Made by a program: the position numbers and the translations under genes. Positions 13,772-20,042 of a stretch of 21,122 bases of DNA are shown here, piece after piece. The notes beneath the pieces were generated by a model. It had not been told where the DNA came from. It made no database searches and saw nothing but the letters and a program-made list of their open reading frames with translations. The stretch is from positions 1-21,122 of IMG/VR virus record IMGVR_UViG_3300005511_000096. The stretch is one strand, 5' to 3'. Within the stretch, counting starts at the first letter, position 1. The number at the start of each line of letters is the position of its first letter. The stretch comes from a virus.

Positions 13772-16345
13772 ATGGCCGGCGTTGCGACGAGACTTGCCAA
13801 TATTCGCGGGCTGGCGAAGACGGTCAACAAGACCGTCGATCGCCGACCATTTTCGCGCAGCGGAGGCGGCGGCACGCCGTCGCTGCCAAATTTCACATTC
13901 CAATCAGAGACAACCGCCCTGGAAGCCGCTCGCGCAGGCCAGGGCGTCACCATGTCGCGCCGCCAGAAGTACCACTATGACAGGCTCGTCCGCATCATCA
14001 AGGATGCGGGGGCCTCCATGTCCGACGCTTTGTCCCTGTACTCCGCCTCGTTCGCGACCACGGAACCAACGTCTCGGCTCAATCTATTCCACCCAGGCAC
14101 CAATGACCTGACACTTACGGGGGCGGGCACGCCCACCTTTACGGCCAATGATCGGTGGGGCGGCTGGTCGAGTACCGCGAAGTACAATACCGGGATAGGG
14201 CTTCAGACCTTCACCCAGGGCGAATTCACCATCTTTTATTATTCCAGGACCGTCGCTGGCGCGTCAGGTGGTGATTTCGGCGCTCAAACGGCTTCTGGCG
14301 ACGGCATCGCGGCGAATGTCCGTGATGCCAGCAACAAGTTCAATGGCCGGTTTCAGAGCGCCAATTACGCATCCACCTCAACAGCTTTCCTCGGCCAGGG
14401 AATGCACTGCATTACGTCCGACTCCATAGACACGTTCGGTTTCTCGCGCGAGACGCCCTCGGTCACCTACGTTGCCCCATCGACCAACCCCACAATCCAC
14501 CTCGGTGGCATCAATGGTGGCGCCGTGTCGTCGCATGACTGCGGCCTCTTCGCCATCTTCAAGGTCAAACTCACGCCGGCGCAGCGGATACGCATCAGCG
14601 CGGCCCTCTTGGATTTCTACGAGAAGGGCCGCTTCGGCTTCATGGATGTCTATGAGGCAGGCTACGCGCCTCAGTACCTCTCGTACGACGTGGTTGTCTA
14701 CGGTGGTAGCTGGACCGCAGTCTGTGCAGCCTATGCCGCCAAGCAGGCAGGCAAGACGGTTTGCATCGTGTGCGACGACTTCGTGAAGACGGACTGGGGT
14801 GTCGCCGGTATGCCGACGCAGGGCCTCGCCTACATGGACTGCTACGCCTTCACTGCGTGTAAGGGTCTATGGAGGGACCTCACCTCCTGGGCCAACACAG
14901 CCATCTATGGGCGAGCCGACGCGAACAACCAAGCGACCAACTCCCTGGAGAGCCGTGTGTTCCAACAGGGCGTCCGCCGCATGCTGGACCCCACGAAGAC
15001 CAACGGTGCGCTCATCCTCGGGCAGGACATCCCCGTCTACTTCTCGACTGGCATCGCCCAGATCAAGACCAACGTGGCTGGCGACGTGGATCAGGTCCTG
15101 GTCACCAATGACGGCAGAGAGTTCACCGGCTCTATCTTCATCGGGGCAGACTACGATGGTGAATATGTCTACAAGTCTGGCCTCCCGTACATCATTGGGT
15201 CCGAAGCTTCTGGCGCCGGCTCCGAGCAGTACAACGGCTACCTGGGAGCAACCCAGATACTCAAGCCGTACACCACCTACGACATCGACCCTTACATCGT
15301 GGCGGGCAACCCAGCATCGGGCCTCCTGCCTGATATCCAGGGCACTCTGCCCCTCCCAGGGCTGACCCTGAACGGCCCTGACCCGTCGCTGGAGTCGATG
15401 AACTTCCGCTGGGCAATGACGACCATCGAGACCCGTAAGGCCTACCTCTCGCAGTTCGATCCGGGCCGCAACAGGAATGCCTTGAGGTACGAGACCTGTG
15501 CTCGCCTCTACGTCCAGAAGACGGATGTTACCATCTCCGACCCGTCCAACACCCAGACCATCCTTCAGTTCGTGGTCGGCCCGACGGCTGGCATCGTGGA
15601 CGTGAACAATGGCTCCGGGGGTCTCTCGACGGACCTTGGTAGCAGCGGCTACAACTACGCCCACGCGGCTGACCGCGCAGGCCAGCATGCGGTGGCCGAC
15701 GACATCAGGGACTACCAGCTTGGTTGGTGGGATTGGCACTCCTACTCGGGAGACAGCCGCATCCCCTCGACGCTGGTCACTCAGTTCCGAGCCCTCCAGC
15801 CGGATGCCGCAAGCTTCCTGGATGCTGGACCGGGAGAGCTGCTGTTCGTGCCCTCCAGGCCGTACCAGCGTGACCCCGTGTGGCAGTTGAAGAATGACGG
15901 CTACGTGTCCAGTGGTTCCGACTACGCTCGCACGGATGGCACCGCACCAAGGTCCCTCAAGACCGTGGCGGTTACCTCCTACGACAGCGATAGGCACCGC
16001 CCCTGGAAGGTCGTCTCTGGCGGCCTGCTCTACAGCCAAGGGGGTGTCCCCGAGGTCGTAGCTGGTGTTGACAAGATGGCACCTATCCCTCTGGAAGCTA
16101 TCGTGCCAGACAAGGCGCGTAAGAAGAATGTGATCATCCCCTGGGCATCGTCCAGCACGAAGATTGCATGGTTCATGGAGCGGCTGGAGCTTACGGGTGG
16201 CCTCAAGGGAGAGGCGGCTGGCGTCATCGCCGCCGCTGCCATTGACGCTGCTGTTGCCGTTCAGGACGTGGACTACGATAACGTCATCAGGCCCAACCTG
16301 TCGGCCCGGGATGTCAACCATCCCTACCTGCCGCAGGTGGCTTAA
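13772..16345 (+). CDS. Phage appendage protein fused to a FAD-dependent oxidoreductase-like domain
   Basis: 857 residues, starting one base after the previous stop. Residues 1-85 are basic and helical. About 88-290 look like a concanavalin/LamG-type phage appendage domain: 'DRWGGWSSTAKYNTG' followed by strands, closing with 'FAIFKVKLTPAQRIRISAAL'. From Tyr305 a Rossmann fold begins ('YDVVVYGGSWTAVCAAYAAK', then Gly-Lys-Thr-Val-Cys-Ile-Val), followed by Gly-Met-Pro-Thr-Gln-Gly-Leu. Near 543 is Met-Asn-Phe-Arg-Trp. The end has 'YSQGGVPEVVAGVDKMAPIP', Ile-Pro-Leu-Glu-Ala-Ile-Val-Pro and Gly-Glu-Ala-Ala-Gly. These match the FAD_oxidored-type flavoproteins end to end. The usual third Gly of the dinucleotide motif is Ala316. 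AGG Arg codons seem commoner in the C-terminal half (about eight by eye), a weak sign of separate origin. Substrate unknown. Confidence 0.8.
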   Translation: MAGVATRLANIRGLAKTVNKTVDRRPFSRSGGGGTPSLPNFTFQSETTALEAARAGQGVTMSRRQKYHYDRLVRIIKDAGASMSDALSLYSASFATTEPTSRLNLFHPGTNDLTLTGAGTPTFTANDRWGGWSSTAKYNTGIGLQTFTQGEFTIFYYSRTVAGASGGDFGAQTASGDGIAANVRDASNKFNGRFQSANYASTSTAFLGQGMHCITSDSIDTFGFSRETPSVTYVAPSTNPTIHLGGINGGAVSSHDCGLFAIFKVKLTPAQRIRISAALLDFYEKGRFGFMDVYEAGYAPQYLSYDVVVYGGSWTAVCAAYAAKQAGKTVCIVCDDFVKTDWGVAGMPTQGLAYMDCYAFTACKGLWRDLTSWANTAIYGRADANNQATNSLESRVFQQGVRRMLDPTKTNGALILGQDIPVYFSTGIAQIKTNVAGDVDQVLVTNDGREFTGSIFIGADYDGEYVYKSGLPYIIGSEASGAGSEQYNGYLGATQILKPYTTYDIDPYIVAGNPASGLLPDIQGTLPLPGLTLNGPDPSLESMNFRWAMTTIETRKAYLSQFDPGRNRNALRYETCARLYVQKTDVTISDPSNTQTILQFVVGPTAGIVDVNNGSGGLSTDLGSSGYNYAHAADRAGQHAVADDIRDYQLGWWDWHSYSGDSRIPSTLVTQFRALQPDAASFLDAGPGELLFVPSRPYQRDPVWQLKNDGYVSSGSDYARTDGTAPRSLKTVAVTSYDSDRHRPWKVVSGGLLYSQGGVPEVVAGVDKMAPIPLEAIVPDKARKKNVIIPWASSSTKIAWFMERLELTGGLKGEAAGVIAAAAIDAAVAVQDVDYDNVIRPNLSARDVNHPYLPQVA

Positions 16346-16346
16346 C

Positions 16347-16413
16347 CTGACGAAAGTGATTGAGTGTAAATTCAAGGGCACGGTGGTCGCCGGTTCGAAT
16401 CCGGCTCGTCTTA
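16347..16413 (+). tRNA. tRNA-like unit without a D arm, Tyr(GUA)-type loop
   Basis: The T arm is perfect: GCCGG-TTCGAAT-CCGGC at 16389-16405. The acceptor 3' strand TCGTC (16406-16410) pairs with GACGA at 16349-16353. Between them, TTGAG (16360-16364) and TTCAA (16371-16375) make a five-pair stem (one G-U) enclosing TGTAAA, the U33-GUA-A37-A38 core of bacterial tRNA-Tyr, with one loop base fewer than normal. Only AAGTGA (16354-16359) occupies the place of the D arm. The variable region is 13 bases. The two outermost acceptor pairs do not form and there is no encoded CCA. It could be a decayed phage tRNA or a functional tRNA-like RNA. Confidence 0.4.
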
Positions 16414-16481
16414 GGACGGTAGCGCAGTCTGGTAGCGCAACGTGGCGGGGGAGGTCAGGGGTTCGAATCCCTTCCTTTCGA
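16413..16481 (+). tRNA. tRNA-like unit with no recognisable anticodon arm
   Basis: It begins where the preceding unit ends. TA plus a perfect D arm (GCGC-AGTCTGGTA-GCGC, 16422-16438) and a T arm (AGGGG-TTCGAAT-CCCTT, 16457-16473) are present. The acceptor strands 16413-16419 and 16474-16480 form five of seven pairs including one G-U. Only 18 bases separate the D and T arms instead of the usual 22-23, and no five-pair anticodon stem with a seven-base loop can be drawn, so no identity can be given. The D arm resembles tRNA-Pro. Most likely it is a deleted tRNA gene or a tRNA mimic. Confidence 0.4.
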
Positions 16482-16524
16482 GGTAGCTCAGGCCGGTCAG
16501 AGCACCCCCGTTTAATTTTCAGGG
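16477..16524 (+). pseudogene. 5' half of a third tRNA-like unit
   Basis: TA followed by the D arm GCTC-AGGCCGGTCA-GAGC (16486-16503) is a standard tRNA 5' half, abutting the acceptor end of the previous unit. Downstream, CCC and GGG (16522-16524) could pair around a long loop, but there is no T arm before the next gene starts at 16531. Its last bases include the AGGG that serves as ribosome binding site for that gene. No anticodon can be assigned. Confidence 0.4.
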
Positions 16525-16530
16525 CGACAC

Positions 16531-16797
16531 ATGGCGAGAAAAGATATCTCCGACTTCGATGTGATCAATGCGATCAAGGAGCGCCAGAATGGCGCGAATG
16601 GCAATAATATTGAGGTCTTAGCGCGAATGACAGGCCAGCCGCTCAAGGTGGCTGAGCGGGCGATAGAACGTGCTGAGCGCCGAAACCTGATCGAGGTGGG
16701 GACGAGTATCCGCTACGCATGGCCACTCCCTGAGGGGGAGCGGCTATACCAAGCGAACGGCGGCAAGATTCCGCCAAGGCCTTACACGGAAATCTGA
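16531..16797 (+). CDS. Small winged-helix-like protein
   Basis: 88 residues with AGGG six bases upstream of the ATG. Residues 8-60 read as a helix-turn-helix/winged-helix unit: 'FDVINAIKERQ', a short turn, 'IEVLARMTGQPLKVAERAIE' as helix 2 and recognition-type helix, then Arg-Arg-Asn-Leu-Ile-Glu and a strand pair forming the wing. Similar small proteins occur in rhizobial prophages. It could bind DNA and regulate its own operon. It is the first gene of a five-gene + strand unit and starts inside the tail of the tRNA-like array. No ligand domain is visible. Confidence 0.7.
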   Translation: MARKDISDFDVINAIKERQNGANGNNIEVLARMTGQPLKVAERAIERAERRNLIEVGTSIRYAWPLPEGERLYQANGGKIPPRPYTEI

Positions 16798-16800
16798 GAG

Positions 16801-17040
16801 GTGGATGACGACAATGAAGGCAATTGGACGCCCGTGACTGAGAGCGATCGATTGTCGACGCGAACAATTTCCCAAGCCAGCTACGTCGAAGACAGGGTGG
16901 TTCGCAAGACCGTTCCGTGCATCGACTTTAGTGGCCCCGACATCCTGCAACTGCGGGAAGACGGATCGCGGACAGTGATCGGCCACACGGTATTGCGTGC
17001 CGGCGTTGGCGGCCAACGAGAAGAGAATGTCATCTACTGA
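16801..17040 (+). CDS. Small hypothetical protein
   Basis: 79 residues from a GTG three bases after the preceding stop. The purine-rich GAGAG sits directly against the GTG, which is poor spacing, so a later GTG in the same frame is possible. The sequence is polar with an Asp/Glu-rich start and two probable beta strands near the C-terminus ('DILQLREDGSRTVIGHTVL'). No family is recognised. Support for it being real comes from filling exactly the space between two convincing genes and from overlapping the next start by 14 bases. Confidence 0.5.
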   Translation: MDDDNEGNWTPVTESDRLSTRTISQASYVEDRVVRKTVPCIDFSGPDILQLREDGSRTVIGHTVLRAGVGGQREENVIY

Positions 17041-17353
17041 AGCAGGGCGACTGAGGGTGGAAGAAGTCGGTATCATAAAACTTTTTACCGAGTACGCCTT
17101 CACGCAAGGCGTGCTCGGCTTCACGACAGTGCTTTTCCTCGCCCTGTTTCTTCTTTCCCAATATGGGCGGGGAAAAGACCGGAAGCGGTATGACAGCGAT
17201 GTCGCCCAAATGCGGAAAGAATTTGAGGCGCTGACGGAAAAGCGCCTGGCTGAATATCAGAAGGTGATCGACGTGATCACCGATCTCACGGCAACGCAGA
17301 AGCTGCAATTTGCCGTACAGGCAAACGTCTTGCAGGCAAAGGAGAGGGCATGA
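17027..17353 (+). CDS. Single-helix membrane protein with coiled coil
   Basis: 108 residues from the ATG at 17027, chosen over an upstream start at 16997 because a purine-rich GAGAAGAGA lies just ahead. One membrane helix ('GVLGFTTVLFLALFLLSQYG') is followed by a charged coiled coil ('VAQMRKEFEALTEKRLAEYQ' onward) to the end. The topology resembles Rz-type spanins and other phage anchors, but a separate spanin pair is already present in the lysis cassette and no lipoprotein gene overlaps this one. The stop overlaps the next start (ATGA). Function unknown. Confidence 0.7.
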   Translation: MSSTEAGRLRVEEVGIIKLFTEYAFTQGVLGFTTVLFLALFLLSQYGRGKDRKRYDSDVAQMRKEFEALTEKRLAEYQKVIDVITDLTATQKLQFAVQANVLQAKERA

Positions 17354-17547
17354 GGCTGCTCCCGTTCTTCAGGCGCCGCAGCGATCAGAGGGTGCGCCCG
17401 CTGCTTTCGGAAGACAAGCGCCAGCAGCTGATCGAGGCGGAAGGCAGGCTGACCGAAGTCTTGGCGGACCATGCCGTGAAAATGGACTGGGCGCGGCGCA
17501 TCGCCCTGGACACCCTTGAAAAGCTCGATGAAAGGCATGCCAAATGA
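17350..17547 (+). CDS. Small helical protein of unknown function
   Basis: 65 residues, linked on both sides by ATGA overlaps, which strongly suggests a translated gene. It starts with a basic hydrophobic patch ('MRLLPFFRRR') and continues as a charged amphipathic helix to the end. No signal peptide cleavage site, cysteine or membrane helix is present. It may associate peripherally with the membrane and with the products encoded on each side, one a single-helix and one a multi-helix membrane protein. That is inference from position and charge only. Confidence 0.6.
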   Translation: MRLLPFFRRRSDQRVRPLLSEDKRQQLIEAEGRLTEVLADHAVKMDWARRIALDTLEKLDERHAK

Positions 17548-18104
17548 AGCGACTGCGCCGGAGCCTGATCGCCTATCTCTTCCTCGCCGTGACACTGTTG
17601 ACCTGGCTCTCCGCTTCGCTCTTCTCCTGGTACGAATTTCAGGAGATCGCCTCGGCGCTGGTCATGGGTTCCTGTCTGGTCGCCCTGCCGCAATGGTTCA
17701 AGCCGGCGGCGCGATCGCTGCGCGACGGGCAGGATTATGCCGACTTCTTCGCTTTCAGCATCTTCTCCATCCTGTTTTTCATCTCGGTGCAGCGGGTCTG
17801 GGGCAATATCCTGCGGTGGACCGGCCGGCCGGACTATCTCGTCTATTCGCCGGTGACCGGCGTCATCATGATCATGGGGGCGTTTTCCGTGTTCCTGATG
17901 ATCCTGGCACGCGGTACCGAGGGAGGGCAGGTGCCGCGGGAAAACATTCGGCGCGCGATCGTCGCCTTCATTCTCTCCGGCGCGATCGCGGCGCTGACGC
18001 TCTATCTGTTCTCGGATCAACTCGACGAGGTCGGCCGTTCCGGCAAAACGTCATGGTTGCCGCGTTTGGAATTCGTTGTCTCAACCAGCCCGATCGCCAA
18101 CTGA
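17544..18104 (+). CDS. Multi-helix membrane protein of unknown function
   Basis: 186 residues with about five hydrophobic helices: 'LIAYLFLAVTLLTWLSASLF', 'IASALVMGSCLVALPQWF', 'FFAFSIFSILFFISVQRVW', 'VIMIMGAFSVFLMILARG' and 'IVAFILSGAIAALTLYLF'. The N-terminus is basic (Lys-Arg-Leu-Arg-Arg), so it probably faces the cytoplasm. No transporter or enzyme motif is apparent. It is the last gene of the coupled operon from 16531, and its stop lies one base from the stop of a reverse-strand gene. The operon may supply a membrane-based accessory function, but the sequence does not show which. Confidence 0.75.
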   Translation: MKRLRRSLIAYLFLAVTLLTWLSASLFSWYEFQEIASALVMGSCLVALPQWFKPAARSLRDGQDYADFFAFSIFSILFFISVQRVWGNILRWTGRPDYLVYSPVTGVIMIMGAFSVFLMILARGTEGGQVPRENIRRAIVAFILSGAIAALTLYLFSDQLDEVGRSGKTSWLPRLEFVVSTSPIAN

Positions 18105-18105
18105 C

Positions 18106-18303
18106 CTATGCGGCATTCCACGCCGAGGTGGCCCGCCAGGCCTGATGTTCGCATTGGCTGACGCCTTCGCGAAAAAACGGCGCCGTCTTCACGGTGACTT
18201 TCTTCTTGCATTTCGGGCAGGATATGACCGAGGTCGGACCATAGGCGGCGTCTGGCTCGACACCGTGGCATCGGTTGAGGTGCGGCGTGGCGTCGTCAAT
18301 CAT
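18106..18303 (-). CDS. Small Cys-containing protein
   Basis: 65 residues. The ATG at 18303 is chosen because it forms an ATGA overlap with the preceding gene's stop; the longer in-frame ORF upstream only reads that gene out of frame. The centre has 'ISCPKCKKKVTVKTAPF', then a single Cys near residue 52 and a terminal Ala-Trp-Asn. A CxxC pair plus a later Cys and Trp-Asn recall small zinc-ribbon proteins such as the Lar family, but the match is weak and one ligand is missing. It is the third gene of a reverse-strand trio. Confidence 0.6.
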   Translation of the reverse strand: MIDDATPHLNRCHGVEPDAAYGPTSVISCPKCKKKVTVKTAPFFREGVSQCEHQAWRATSAWNAA

Positions 18304-18545
18304 CTTGGGATCTTCTGGGCCGCGAACTTGCAGCGCCCGCGGCGTTTGCATTCCGTGCACTTCAATTGCCTTTCCAGGTCGTGCAGTCGCGCGTCCTTGC
18401 CGTATCGCCTGATCAGTGGCCGGCGGTCCATGACGATGCCCCTGGGGCAATCGGGGCACGCCGCAATCAGCGCATACCAGCTGGGGATATCGTCCAGCGT
18501 CGTGGTCGGCCCGGGTCGTTCAAGAGCTGGTTGCCTGCGCGCCAT
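18300..18545 (-). CDS. Zinc-ribbon-like small protein
   Basis: 81 residues from the ATG at 18545, two bases after the preceding stop; a TTG five codons earlier (18560) is an alternative. A Cys-Pro-Asp-Cys pair, about 27 residues, then Cys-Thr-Glu-Cys form a four-Cys zinc-ribbon pattern. Between them lies 'DARLHDLERQLKCTECKRRG', a spacing and wording I associate with a small protein family common in rhizobial genomes, often next to phage or mobile regions. It may bind nucleic acid or protein. No specific function is known to me. Confidence 0.75.
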   Translation of the reverse strand: MARRQPALERPGPTTTLDDIPSWYALIAACPDCPRGIVMDRRPLIRRYGKDARLHDLERQLKCTECKRRGRCKFAAQKIPR

Positions 18546-18547
18546 AA

Positions 18548-18850
18548 CTATACCGGCCAAAGCCCCTCGTCGTCATCCTTCGCCCATGTGTCGGATCTCC
18601 TCGAGCTGCTCTCCATCAGTCGTTCGCGATCGCGATCGAACCCCCTTGATCTCCGCATCACCCTGGCGCCGTCCCGAAGAATGAGAACGTCGTTCTTCGA
18701 ATGGTAATGCCGCAGCTCCTCGAACGCGACATTCGCCACCACCACGTTGTTAATTCCGCCGATGTGGTCGACGAGCTTTCCCGCCTTGTCGACGATGTCG
18801 ATGGCATGGACAAAATAGTCGCCTTGGAAATTGGGCCTTCGGTAAATCAT
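18548..18850 (-). CDS. Small hypothetical protein, first gene of reverse-strand trio
   Basis: 100 residues. The ATG at 18850 has a GAGG ribosome binding site seven bases away, whereas an in-frame ATG at 18883 has none. The first 70 residues look compact, with alternating strands and one helix: 'GDYFVHAIDIVDKAGKLVDH', Ile-Gly-Gly, then Phe-Glu-Glu-Leu and 'VLILRDGARVMRRS'. The last 25 are polar and probably disordered. No family name is known to me; the form suggests a small conserved rhizobial protein. A promoter-like pair lies 70-100 bases upstream. Confidence 0.65.
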   Translation of the reverse strand: MIYRRPNFQGDYFVHAIDIVDKAGKLVDHIGGINNVVVANVAFEELRHYHSKNDVLILRDGARVMRRSRGFDRDRERLMESSSRRSDTWAKDDDEGLWPV

Positions 18851-18918
18851 GCGGATCCTCGTTAGAGATTTCGACCGCCGCATGTCGATGGTTATGTCGC
18901 TCCGCCCGAAGCGAGTTG

Positions 18919-18948
18919 CTAATATGTTCTTGTCGTGGGCCGAGTCAA
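18919..18948 (-). promoter_or_regulatory. Candidate promoter for the reverse-strand trio
   Basis: On the - strand TTGACT (18948-18943) matches five of six -35 bases, and TATTAG (18924-18919) matches four of six -10 bases, with an 18-base spacer. Transcription would start near 18912, leaving a leader of about 60 bases before the ATG at 18850. Confidence 0.4.
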
Positions 18949-18953
18949 TAACC

Positions 18954-18974
18954 CATCTTGGTCAATTTAAGATG
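18954..18974. repeat. Inverted repeat between divergent genes
   Basis: CATCTT and AAGATG are exact inverted copies separated by nine bases. The repeat lies just upstream of the candidate -35 of the reverse trio and 20 bases before the ligase ATG, so it could be an operator acting on both directions. A chance repeat of six bases cannot be excluded. Confidence 0.3.
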
Positions 18975-18993
18975 TTGCTGCTGAACTGCCGGC

Positions 18994-20042
18994 ATGACAA
19001 AGCCGCCCCGCAAGTCTTCGAAACCGCTGCTGCGTGAAACAGATACTCCTATCCGCAGCGCGCCTCGCCGCCGGCGCGACCCCTCCCAACCAAGCCTTCC
19101 CCTTGACCCTATGCCTGCGCGCATCGAGCCGTGCCTTGCGCTGCTCAAAGCGAGGCCGCCGAAGGGCGACGGCTGGGTCTATGAAATCAAATGGGACGGT
19201 ACCGGCTGGCGGTGCACATCGAGCCCGCCGGCGTGCGCATCCTGACGCGCGGCGGCCATGACTGGACGCATCGCTTTCCGGAGATCGAGCAGGCAGCCAA
19301 AAGCCTTCCCGTCGCCACGGCGATCCTCGACGGCGAGGCGGTCGTTCTCGACGAACTGGGCCGGTCGGACTTCGGGCTGTTGCAGCAAAGCCTCGGCGGT
19401 CGCGGCGGCAAGAAGACCTCCCACGAATCCATCCTGATGGCCTTTGACCTTCTCTATTTCGATGGACATGATCTGACGCGCATGGACCTGAGCGAGCGCC
19501 GGCACATCCTCGAGGATCTCCTCGACGATGCTGCCGGCGCCGTCCGTTTGTCGGAAGAGATCGAAGCCGACGGCGACCAGCTGCTGGCAAGCGCCTGCGC
19601 TCACGGCCTCGAAGGCCTCATCGCCAAGCGCAGAGATGCGCCTTATCGATCCGGCCGGATTGGCGACTGGCTGAAAATCAAATGCATCCAAAGCGACAGT
19701 TTCTTCATCGTCGGCTACGAGATATCGATGGCGGCGCGCGGCCATATTGGCGCACTGCTGCTCGCCGCTCGTAGGGGTGACGACCTGGTCTATGTCGGCT
19801 CGGTCGGGACGGGCTTCAAGGACAGCGTCGCCTGGAAGCTGCGTGGAATGATGGACAGGATCAAGCGAAAGACGCCGCCGATCCAGTATGCTGGTCGACG
19901 GAATGATGTCGTCTGGTTGCGGCCGACGCTGATCGCCGAGATCGAATATCGAGCCTGGACCGACGACCGCAAGCTACGCCATTCGTCCTTCAAGGGGCTT
20001 CGCCAGGTGCAGGACAATGCGGCGGTTTATCAGCTGGGATAG
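18994..20042 (+). pseudogene. LigD-type ATP-dependent DNA ligase, frameshifted
   Basis: The first frame (18994 to about 19199) encodes a basic leader with 'RIEPCLALLKARPPKGDGWV', then Glu-Ile-Lys66-Trp-Asp-Gly, the nucleophile motif of ATP-dependent ligases. The expected next residues, Tyr-Arg-Leu-Ala-Val-His-Ile-Glu, continue in another frame from 19200: one base is missing in the glycine codon. The second frame to 20042 keeps 'LDGEAVVLDE', 'FDLLYFDGHDL', 'GLEGLIAKRRDAPYRSGR', Trp-Leu-Lys-Ile-Lys and an OB-fold end. The polymerase and phosphoesterase domains of full LigD are absent, so this would be a stand-alone non-homologous end-joining ligase of about 349 residues. The ATG at 19191 opens the second frame but lacks the nucleophile lysine. 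Either a true pseudogene or a sequencing error. Confidence 0.85.

Noticed and set aside
14867-16381. Long (504-codon) open frame on the - strand opposite the flavoprotein half
   Set aside because: It is antisense to a coherent protein family match and is explained by GC-rich codon bias. Its translation is low-complexity in style, with no recognisable motif.
16504-16524. Possible suppressor-type anticodon (TTA) in the third tRNA-like unit
   Set aside because: The loop is not closed by a proper stem: the bases that should pair with CCCCC do not. The anticodon cannot be located.
16381-16524. Permuted tRNA gene (3' half first, 5' half later)
   Set aside because: The acceptor strand of the first 3' half (TCGTCTT) does not pair with the bases before the last D arm (TTCGAGG).
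18076-18684. 202-codon + strand open frame across the reverse-strand trio
   Set aside because: It overlaps better-supported genes with ribosome binding sites, coupling and a zinc-ribbon pattern on the other strand, and its own translation is Arg/Pro/Ser-rich without motif.
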